Shown: one piece after another, positions 1 to 4,717 of the stretch
How positions within the stretch are numbered: the stretch's first letter is position 1
Layout of the letters: each line of letters begins with the position of its first letter
NCBI GenBank assembly: GCA_029263035.1
Contig: JAJCYF010000131.1
Span: 1 to 5,182 of the forward strand
DNA: 5,182 nt
Direction of reading: 5' to 3'
From: Actinomycetes bacterium
GTDB lineage: Bacteria; Actinomycetota; CADDZG01; JAHWKV01
Notes under the pieces: generated by a model
What the model was told of the DNA's origin: nothing
The model's input: the letters and a program-made list of their open reading frames with translations, nothing else
Database searches by the model: none
Position numbers and translations under genes: made by a program

Positions 1-238
1 CCAGCCCGGCGGGCTGATCGGTCGCGGTGTTGTCTGCTCGCTGCGCAAGCTCCGCTTCGGCCTCCGCGACGGTGCCGCTGTGGGCGTCCCCGTGTCCGGC
101 GCTCCCAGCGCCCGACAGCCCGCTCTGCCCGGAGGCGGCGGTGGAGAAGGGACCGACAGCGGTTCCAATGGCGTACCCGGCCCCGACGATCAGGGCGAGC
201 GCCACACCGTAGGCGGAGAGCTTCGTTGCAGTGTTCAT
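1..238 (-). CDS. Membrane-anchored/secreted protein of the copper operon, N-terminal part (partial at left edge)
   Basis: Translating the minus strand from the ATG at 238-236 gives an open frame of 79 codons to the window edge, starting MNTATKLSAYGVALALIVGA. Residues about 8-30 form one hydrophobic segment (uncleaved anchor or signal peptide). A Gly/Ser/Ala linker follows with a GHGDAH stretch near residues 48-53, which could bind metal, then an acidic Ala/Glu segment. An AAAGGA ribosome binding site lies about 6 bases before the ATG, which fixes the start. It is the third gene of the csoR-copZ unit, 43 bases after copZ. From memory, actinobacterial copper loci often carry a protein with this kind of N-terminus here, followed by a globular extracytoplasmic domain that would lie outside the window. 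A role in periplasmic or cell-surface copper handling is inferred from context only. Confidence 0.72.
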   Translation of the reverse strand, partial: MNTATKLSAYGVALALIVGAGYAIGTAVGPFSTAASGQSGLSGAGSAGHGDAHSGTVAEAEAELAQRADNTATDQPAGL

Positions 239-254
239 ATCTGTCCTTTGTTGT

Positions 255-268
255 GGAGCGTGCGCTCC
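255..268. repeat. Short inverted repeat between copZ and the downstream gene
   Basis: GGAGCG and CGCTCC are perfect complements separated by TG, in the 43-base gap between copZ and the next gene. It could form a small intercistronic hairpin that tunes expression or mRNA stability within the operon. It has no U-tract, so it is unlikely to be a strong terminator. It could also be chance in GC-rich DNA. Confidence 0.3.
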
Positions 269-281
269 GATGGCGCCGGGG

Positions 282-488
282 TCAGTCGGCGAACTGGTAG
301 CCGGCCTCTTCGACCGCGGTGCGGACCCGCGCGTCCTCGATCGGACGGTCGGCGCTGACGGTGACGGCGCCGGTCAGTAGGTCAACCTCGACCTCGGTCA
401 CGCCGTCGATCTCGCTGATCTCCTCGGTGACCGAGGCGACGCAGTGCCCGCACGTCATCCCGACCACGGTGTAGGTGTTCTGGCTCAT
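282..488 (-). CDS. copZ: Copper chaperone CopZ (HMA-domain protein)
   Basis: A 68-residue protein consisting of a single heavy-metal-associated domain, the usual length for CopZ-type Cu(I) chaperones. The metal site GMTCGHC is at residues 10-16, with thiolates Cys13 and Cys16. The rest fits the beta-alpha-beta-beta-alpha-beta fold, including the DGVTEVEVDLLTGAVTV strand region and a C-terminal EEAGY helix/loop. In the family, such proteins bind Cu(I) in the cytoplasm and deliver it to a CopA-type ATPase or to the CsoR sensor. AAAGGA upstream of the ATG supports the start. It lies 54 bases downstream of csoR in the same direction and is probably cotranscribed and copper-induced. A detached N-terminal HMA domain of a P-type ATPase is the alternative, but the ORF is complete, with its own start and stop. 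Confidence 0.94.
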   Translation of the reverse strand: MSQNTYTVVGMTCGHCVASVTEEISEIDGVTEVEVDLLTGAVTVSADRPIEDARVRTAVEEAGYQFAD

Positions 489-542
489 TTCCGGTTCCTT
501 TCGGTGGTGCTCAGGTGGTTTCTATGGTGGTGCTGGTGGCGG

Positions 543-824
543 TCACGACCTGACGAGGCGGGCGATTGCCGCGCTGGCCTCGGCGACCTTCTGGTCGGCC
601 ACCGCCCCGCCCTCAGCCGCGGCCTGGGTGACGCAGTGCCTGAGGTGCTCATCCAGCAGGCCCAGCGCCACGGCTTCCAACGCCTTGGTGGCGGCCGAGA
701 CCTGGGTCAGCACGTCAATGCAGTACTTGTCTTCGTCGATCATCTTGGCGATGCCCCGGACCTGCCCCTCGATGCGGCGCATCCGCTTGAGGTAGGCGTC
801 TTTCTCCTGCGCGTATCCGTTCAC
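543..824 (-). CDS. csoR: Copper-sensing transcriptional repressor CsoR
   Basis: A 93-residue all-helical DUF156/CsoR-family repressor. The N-terminal part carries the hallmark LKRMRRIEGQVRGIAKMI (about 12-29). The Cu(I) ligand set Cys-His-Cys is present as Cys35, His60 and Cys64 in the expected spacing, with Tyr34 beside the first Cys as in known CsoR proteins. This favours copper sensing over the FrmR (formaldehyde) or RcnR (Ni/Co) branches. In the family, the apo tetramer binds a C/G-run operator and Cu(I) releases it. The start is the GTG at 824-822, preceded by AGGAGGG (834-828) at ideal spacing. The frame stays open upstream to 899, but that extension would run through the putative operator and promoter. 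First gene of the csoR-copZ operon. C-terminal EASAAIARLVRS is typical. Confidence 0.95.
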   Translation of the reverse strand: MNGYAQEKDAYLKRMRRIEGQVRGIAKMIDEDKYCIDVLTQVSAATKALEAVALGLLDEHLRHCVTQAAAEGGAVADQKVAEASAAIARLVRS

Positions 825-825
825 G

Positions 826-835
826 AGCCCTCCTG
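826..835 (-). promoter_or_regulatory. Ribosome binding site that fixes the csoR start
   Basis: On the minus strand CAGGAGGG precedes GTG (824-822) by three to four bases. It is a near-perfect Shine-Dalgarno sequence and is the reason for preferring the GTG over the upstream in-frame ATG at 899. Confidence 0.75.
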
Positions 836-849
836 TCTGCGATGAAACC

Positions 850-879
850 AATATACCATAGGGGGGTAATGTAGCTGTA
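850..879 (-). promoter_or_regulatory. Candidate csoR promoter with overlapping CsoR operator
   Basis: On the minus strand the sequence ATTACCCCCCTATGGTATAT (870-851) contains TACC-N7-GGTA (868-854) around a C-run. This resembles the C-run pseudo-palindromes bound by CsoR repressors. The GGTATATT part doubles as an extended -10 (TGGTATATT, -10 TATATT at 855-850). The -35 region (about 879-873) is weak, so I cannot place it exactly. If correct, bound CsoR would block RNA polymerase directly. The seen part is the motif and its position about 30 bases before the GTG; binding is inferred. Confidence 0.6.
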
Positions 880-920
880 GCGCGAACTCCTGCAGGCACG
901 ACCGCGGCCGTCGGCGGGGC

Positions 921-1495
921 CTATTCACTTCCCGCTGTCTCGGCTGGCGGCGCTTGCCCGCCGTCGTGGAAGACTGTCCACGCCATTGCGGCCGCCGGGG
1001 GCGATGAGTAGCAGCGTCAGCTGGACCGCTCGGCGTAGCTGACGGCTACCTGCAGGAGCCCGACGAGCGGGTACAGCAGCCCGCCGATCCCGGCGGTGAC
1101 ACCCGAACAGGAGGCCAGACTCGACAGCGGCCCGAGCTGGTGCCGCGTCTGGGCCGGCGAGCACGAGCAGCGGAACGCCGGCCTGTAGAAGCGCGCCAGT
1201 CGCGATCAGTGCGGCCAGGTAACCCGGTGAGCCTGGTGGCATTGCGAGCGGGATCAGAGCCGGACCCGGCGCCAGCAGCAGGCTTCCGACCAGGACCTTG
1301 CGTCGGCCGATGCGAGTAGCGAGCGCGACCGAGACACAGCCACCGGCGGCCGCGCCAGCGAACAGCAGCGCCGGCGAGTGCGCCATCGCGCGGACCATCG
1401 GCCCGGCCTCGCCATGACGATCGATGACGCCGGACAGCAGGTCACAGGCGGTAGACGGTGCCTGATCCGGGGTTGAGCGCGTCGAAGCGTCGCAT
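921..1495 (-). pseudogene. Decayed MFS transporter (C-terminal half, several frameshifts)
   Basis: A good start is visible: ATG at 1495-1493 with GGGAGG upstream gives MRRFDALNPGSGTVYRL, then a stop at 1444-1442. An overlapping frame continues with CDLLSGVIDRHGEAG and reaches MVRAMAHSPALLFAG and the MFS loop motif ATRIGRRKVLVGS. It then has hydrophobic helices and PDAAPARAAVESGLLFG, a pattern seen in the second half of MFS efflux proteins such as the fosmidomycin-resistance (Fsr) group. At the GGG run (1104-1102) the sensible reading shifts to VTAGIGGLLYPLVGLLQVAV. It then returns to the first frame for VQLTLLLIAP, and shifts again near the C-run (1001-997) to AAMAWTVFHDGGQAPPAE, with a stop at 921. 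Only about 190 codons remain of a usual ~400; the first six helices are missing. A clean-looking terminus at each end with a broken interior indicates a dead gene, barring sequencing errors. Confidence 0.72.
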
Positions 1496-1515
1496 CACAG
1501 TCCCTCCCGAGATCG

Positions 1516-1559
1516 CGTTACCACCTACGGGTTAGGCGTATCGATGCGGACGTTACCAC
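1516..1559. repeat. Direct repeat CGTTACCAC upstream of the transporter pseudogene
   Basis: CGTTACCAC occurs at 1516-1524 and again at 1551-1559, 35 bases apart, which is slightly over three helical turns. The nearer copy ends about 21 bases upstream of the pseudogene ATG. Spaced identical nonamers here could be operator half-sites or relics of a promoter, but no regulator gene adjoins them. Confidence 0.35.
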
Positions 1560-1591
1560 TGCTTAGAATGTCGGGCAGCACGTTCACCCCG

Positions 1592-1624
1592 TTTCCGCCT
1601 GTACGGGGCGCGGGTATATATACT
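1592..1624 (+). promoter_or_regulatory. AT-rich palindrome, possible promoter -10 region
   Basis: GTATATATAC (1614-1623) is a perfect 10-base palindrome and the most AT-rich spot in this GC-rich window. On the plus strand TATATA (1615-1620) sits 17 bases after TTTCCG (1592-1597), a weak -35 match. TATACT (1619-1624) is an alternative -10. It could drive the aminopeptidase with a leader of about 250 bases. Because it is palindromic it could equally serve the minus strand. Low confidence. Confidence 0.3.
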
Positions 1625-1783
1625 GTCTCGGGCTGCTCAGACGGTTGGAAGTCTCCGGCTCGGTTTCGCTGTGGCTGCGGCTAGGTCGACCGATGCCACC
1701 TGCCGACCGCGGTGGCGCTACGCCGACCAGCGAACCGGCCTTGGCGTGTGTGTGCCACGGGCTCGTACGGCATCGGCCCGCTG

Positions 1784-1830
1784 GCGGTAGGGTTCGAACT
1801 CGCGGGATTTGCAGTCCGTTTACCTGCACT
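1784..1830 (-). other. tRNA-like fragment (Cys-type anticodon arm next to a T-loop)
   Basis: On the minus strand GGACTGCAAATCC (1817-1805) looks like an anticodon arm with a GCA anticodon in a seven-base loop. GTTCGAAC follows (1799-1792), the classic T-loop. The spacing between them is about five bases too short, the T-stem halves do not pair, and no matching acceptor strands are found. It is therefore not a functional tRNA. It may be a degraded tRNA remnant, such as an old integration scar, or coincidence. Confidence 0.25.
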
Positions 1831-1875
1831 GTTGGACACTGTGCTCCGCGTGGTGGAGCGAGATCAGGAATGTCT

Positions 1876-2934
1876 GTGAGAGACAGCGCATCGACGGTGC
1901 CGTACCGCGTCGTCCTCGGCATCGGACTGTCGACTCTCGCGTTGGTGGCGAGCTGCAGCTCCGGGTCAGCCCCGCCGAGCCAATCGATCCCCACGCCGGG
2001 TGGTGGCGGCGCGTTGGCGACAGCGGGCAGCGGGGTCAGCGTGGACCGGGCCGTTGTCCACCTGGAGGCGTTGCAGAGGATCGCTGACGAGAGCGGGGGG
2101 AATCGCGCGTCGGGCACTCGCGGGTATGACGCGAGCGTGGACTACGCCGTCGGCGTGCTGCGTCAGGCCAACCTGGAGGTCAGCACTCCGACGTACGAAC
2201 TGTCGGCCGATGATCGGGAGGACGGCGGGGGCCCGGCGCGGCCGCGCAACGTCATCGCACAAACCCGGGGCGGCGACCCAGAGCACGTGGTGATGATCGG
2301 CGCGCACCTCGACTCGGTCGCGGAGGGCCCGGGGATCGTGGACGACGGTTCCGGGGTCGCCGCCGTCCTGGAGATCGCCGCCCGCCTCGCCGCCGCCCCG
2401 CCCGGAGGCAACACGGTGCGCTTCGCGCTCTTCGGCTCCGAGGAGACCGGTCTGCAGGGGTCATCGAGCTACGTCGAGAGCCTGTCCGCGGCGGAGCGCG
2501 AGAAGATCATGCTGTACCTGAACGTGGACATGATCGCCTCGCCCAACGCCGGCTACCTCGTCCAGGGCGGGGCGGGTGAAGGGCTCGAGGAGACCGGCCC
2601 TCCCGGTTCCGCCGAGGTCGCCCAGGTATTGATCGACAACCTGGTTAGGACCGGGGTCACGCCCGAGCGGATCGCGTTCGTCGGAGACGACGAGGCGCCG
2701 TTCGTCGAGGCCGGGATTCCCTCGGCCGGCGCGGAAAACGGTGACGACGAACGGAAAACGGCCGAACAGGCGCGAGCATGGGGTGGCGAGGCAGGGAAGG
2801 TCTACGACCCCTGCTACCACGAGGCCTGCGACCGGGTGGACAACGTCAACCGTGTCGTGTTCGACCGTTACCTGCGCGCCGTCGCCGACACGGTCGCCCA
2901 CTACGCGGCGCCACAGAACACCCTGGCCCGCTGA
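1876..2934 (+). CDS. Lipoprotein M28 zinc aminopeptidase (Streptomyces griseus aminopeptidase-like)
   Basis: A 352-residue exported peptidase that would release N-terminal amino acids outside the membrane. Residues 1-26 form a signal peptide ending in the lipobox VAS-Cys27, so it is probably lipid-anchored, followed by a Ser/Pro/Gly linker to about residue 50. The M28 core resembles the secreted S. griseus enzyme almost end to end. It has GAHLDS with His144, the bridging Asp156 in DDGSG, Glu189-Glu190 (general base and zinc ligand), Asp218 in LNVDMI, and Tyr314-His315 in CYHEACD with flanking Cys313 and Cys318 able to form the known disulfide. All five expected zinc ligands are present, so it should be active with two zincs. 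AGGA (1866-1869) lies six bases before GTG 1876, which favours that start. ATG 1870 in the same frame is possible, with a GGAG 11 bases upstream, and would add two residues. The frame is open further upstream to 1645, but that part is non-coding in character. It stands alone, with no operon partner. Confidence 0.93.
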   Translation: MRDSASTVPYRVVLGIGLSTLALVASCSSGSAPPSQSIPTPGGGGALATAGSGVSVDRAVVHLEALQRIADESGGNRASGTRGYDASVDYAVGVLRQANLEVSTPTYELSADDREDGGGPARPRNVIAQTRGGDPEHVVMIGAHLDSVAEGPGIVDDGSGVAAVLEIAARLAAAPPGGNTVRFALFGSEETGLQGSSSYVESLSAAEREKIMLYLNVDMIASPNAGYLVQGGAGEGLEETGPPGSAEVAQVLIDNLVRTGVTPERIAFVGDDEAPFVEAGIPSAGAENGDDERKTAEQARAWGGEAGKVYDPCYHEACDRVDNVNRVVFDRYLRAVADTVAHYAAPQNTLAR

Positions 2935-3007
2935 ACACTGCCGAAGTCGCCGTGGAAGCTTCGGTGCCTGTCGTAATGCCTAGCTGGATTGCGTCCTGTG
3001 ACCGCTC

Positions 3008-3044
3008 AGCTTCGACGGCGGTCAGCGTCTGTGGCCGTCGAGCT
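3008..3044 (+). terminator. Candidate hairpin terminator after the aminopeptidase
   Basis: TCGACGGC (3012-3019) and GCCGTCGA (3034-3041) form an 8-bp stem with a 14-base loop. Flanking AGCT on both sides can extend it with one bulged T. It starts 74 bases after the aminopeptidase stop. No U-tract follows, as is common for actinobacterial hairpin terminators. CGTCGAGCTG at the right arm (3036-3045) recurs as a direct repeat at 3067-3076. Confidence 0.35.
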
Positions 3045-3087
3045 GTGGTTGGCCCCCCGGGTGGAGCGTCGAGCTGGCTTCCCTCTC

Positions 3088-3097
3088 TGTCAACCTT
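3088..3097. repeat. Left terminal inverted repeat of the IS
   Basis: TGTCAACCTT is the exact reverse complement of the right end at 4733-4742. The base outside (C at 3087, G at 4743) also pairs, so the boundary is uncertain by one base. Confidence 0.8.
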
Positions 3098-3161
3098 GGA
3101 TGAGTCACCGATCTTGACCTGATCATTGTCCCCGAGGGCGGGGAAGGAAGACTGCCCCGCG

Positions 3162-3608
3162 ATGACCATGACCGTGACGCCGACGGCGTCGAAACCCCAG
3201 ACTGGCCGTGTGGCCGACGATCCGGATCCGGAGGTGCCCGCGCGGGCGCAGCGGCGCCGGTACTCGGCTGCTTACAAGCAGCGGATCCTCACCGAGTACG
3301 AGTCGCTGGACCGCGCCGGAAAGGGCGCGCTGCTGCGCCGGGAGGGCCTGTACACCTCGTTGATCAGTGCCTGGCGCGAGCAGCGCGACCAGGGCGCTCT
3401 GCAGGCGCTGGGCAAGCCCGCCGGCCGTCCAGCGGCTGATGCCCGGGACCGGGAGCTGGCCCGGCTGCGGCGGGAGAACGAGCGCCTTTGCGGGCAGCTG
3501 GACAAGGCCCGGACCGTGATCGAGGTGCAGGGAAAGCTCTCCGCGCTGCTGGACCAGCTCGCCACCGGCAGCAGCGACGACCAGAGCAGCGGCGGCGAGC
3601 CGCGATGA
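3162..3608 (+). CDS. IS3-type transposase OrfA (HTH DNA-binding subunit)
   Basis: A 148-residue protein. A basic, Thr/Pro-rich leader is followed by the helix-turn-helix region from about residue 30 (RRRYSAAYKQRILTEYE) to about 78, with GALLRREGLYTSLISAWREQ as the recognition half. From about residue 95 a leucine-zipper-like heptad pattern (ELARLRRENERLCGQLDKA) continues to the C-terminus, as expected for OrfA oligomerisation and pairing with OrfB. It would bind the terminal inverted repeats. The chosen ATG (3162) follows GGAAGGAAG (3142-3150) by about 11 bases; ATG 3168 is an alternative. The stop TGA overlaps the orfB ATG. An in-phase G GGA AAG at 3530-3536 could divert ribosomes into the orfB frame. 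Confidence 0.88.
   Translation: MTMTVTPTASKPQTGRVADDPDPEVPARAQRRRYSAAYKQRILTEYESLDRAGKGALLRREGLYTSLISAWREQRDQGALQALGKPAGRPAADARDRELARLRRENERLCGQLDKARTVIEVQGKLSALLDQLATGSSDDQSSGGEPR
3530..3536 (+). promoter_or_regulatory. Candidate -1 ribosomal frameshift heptamer in orfA
   Basis: G GGA AAG has the X XXY YYZ form and lies exactly in the orfA reading phase (codons CAG GGA AAG). A -1 slip re-pairs on GGG AAA and enters the orfB frame, which is open from 3488 to 4717. The fused OrfAB would be about 518 residues (125 from OrfA). IS3-family transposases are typically made this way, usually on A-rich heptamers. Confidence 0.45.
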
Positions 3609-4717
3609 CCACGACCACCGGCACCACGCAGACGACCAGTACCGAACCAGCCGCGACGGGCGGCACCGCGACGACGAGTGTGGAAGAGGTGATCGACGCG
3701 GCGATCGAGGCCGCGGTGGGTGAGCTGGTCGCGGTGGTGGGGACCAGGGCGGCGTGCGCGGCGGTGGGTCGGGCGCGGGCCACGCACTACCGCCACCACC
3801 GCCTCGGTCCGCCGCGGGCAACCAAGCAGCGGGTCGCGCCGCGTCCGCAGCCTCGCGCGCTGTCTGCCCAGGAGCGGGTCGAGATCCGCGCGGTGCTCAA
3901 CAGCGAACGCTTCGTCGACGCCGCTCCGGCCTCGGTCTACGCCACGCTGCTCGACGAGGGCCGGTACCTGTGCAGCGAGTCGAGCATGTACCGCATCCTG
4001 CGCGAGCACGGCGAGGTCGGTGAGCGACGTCGCCAGGCCACCCACCCGCCGAAGGTGCGCCCCGAGCTGGTGGCCACCGGCCCGAACCAGTGCTGGTCAT
4101 GGGACATCACCAAGCTGCTCGGCCCGGCCAAGTGGACCTACTACCACCTGTACGTGATCATCGACATCTACTCCCGATACGTCCCGGGCTGGTTGATCGC
4201 CGAGCGGGAGAGCGCCGCGCTGGCCGAGCGGCTGCTCGCCGAAACCATCGCCAAACAGCACGTCGAGCCTAACCAGCTGACCATCCACGCCGATCGGGGC
4301 ACCTCGATGGCCTCCAAGCCGGTCGCGATGCTGCTCGCCGACCTGGGCGTGACCAAGTCCCACTCCAGGCCGCACTGCTCCAACGACAACCCGTACTCCG
4401 AGGCGCAGTTCAAGACCCTCAAGTACCGGCCCGAGTTCCCCGACCGGTTCGGCTCCATCCAGGACGCCCGATCGTTCAACCAGACCTTCTTCAGCTGGTA
4501 CAACCATGATCACCGGCACTCCGGGATCGGGCTGCACACCCCCGCCGACGTGCACTACGACCGCGCCGGCGCGGTCCGGGCCGCCCGCGCCAACGTCCTC
4601 ACCGCAGCCTACGCCGCCCACCCCGAACGGTTCGTCCGCAAGCACCCCGAACCACCCGCGCTCCCCGGCGCGGTCTGGATCAACAAGCCTGACCCGGCCA
4701 ACTCAACGAATCCCTGA
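3605..4717 (+). CDS. IS3-type transposase OrfB (DDE integrase-fold catalytic subunit)
   Basis: A 370-residue protein. It begins with an unusual Thr-rich low-complexity stretch (about 1-25). An HTH-21-like region follows (about 100-140, ASVYATLLDEGRYLCSESSM then YRILREHGE), then the rve/RNase-H-fold catalytic core. The catalytic triad is Asp167 in WSWDITK, Asp230 in HADRG and Glu266 in NPYSEAQFKTLK. The second Asp and the Glu are 35 residues apart, the classic D-D(35)E pattern. The C-terminal YNHDHRHSGIGLHTPADVHY motif is typical of IS3-family OrfB. It cuts and joins DNA at the element ends. ATG overlaps the orfA stop (ATGA), allowing translational coupling, and the same frame is open upstream so a frameshifted fusion is also possible. 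No catalytic residue is missing. Confidence 0.93.
   Translation: MTTTTGTTQTTSTEPAATGGTATTSVEEVIDAAIEAAVGELVAVVGTRAACAAVGRARATHYRHHRLGPPRATKQRVAPRPQPRALSAQERVEIRAVLNSERFVDAAPASVYATLLDEGRYLCSESSMYRILREHGEVGERRRQATHPPKVRPELVATGPNQCWSWDITKLLGPAKWTYYHLYVIIDIYSRYVPGWLIAERESAALAERLLAETIAKQHVEPNQLTIHADRGTSMASKPVAMLLADLGVTKSHSRPHCSNDNPYSEAQFKTLKYRPEFPDRFGSIQDARSFNQTFFSWYNHDHRHSGIGLHTPADVHYDRAGAVRAARANVLTAAYAAHPERFVRKHPEPPALPGAVWINKPDPANSTNP

Larger units (their letters stand above)
1496..1875. other. Non-coding stretch between transporter pseudogene and aminopeptidase
   Basis: I see no convincing gene here. Frames open across part of it (one runs from about 1645 into the aminopeptidase) but lack family resemblance and a ribosome binding site. 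The stretch holds the pseudogene's upstream region with a 9-base direct repeat, an AT-rich palindrome at 1614-1623 and a tRNA-like fragment near 1784-1830. It ends with the aminopeptidase ribosome binding site. Confidence 0.6.

Noticed and set aside
444..845. Plus-strand frames over copZ and csoR
   Set aside because: These lie opposite two strongly recognised genes with correct ribosome binding sites, and have no recognisable domain of their own.
825..899. Upstream ATG start for csoR (118 residues)
   Set aside because: It would place the operator and -10 region inside the gene and lacks a ribosome binding site, and the extra 25 residues do not belong to the family. GTG 824 has AGGAGGG.
1645..1875. 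N-terminal extension of the aminopeptidase frame
   Set aside because: The frame is open but the added 77 residues show no signal peptide or family similarity, would bury the lipoprotein signal, and have no ribosome binding site. AGGA before GTG 1876 is far better.
1784..1880. A functional tRNA-Cys gene
   Set aside because: Acceptor strands cannot be paired, the T-stem is mismatched and the variable region is too short; it is kept only as a tRNA-like fragment.
2461..2901. Minus-strand frame inside the aminopeptidase gene
   Set aside because: It is a shadow of a gene whose catalytic residues are all conserved on the other strand.
3272..4045. Long minus-strand frame opposite the transposase genes
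   Set aside because: Arg/Ala/Ser-rich translation without domains, fully opposite two well-supported plus-strand ORFs. This is a typical high-GC antisense shadow.
4097..4645. 182-residue minus-strand frame opposite orfB
   Set aside because: The antisense reading of the conserved DDE domain gives a Val/Gly-rich sequence with no family match.
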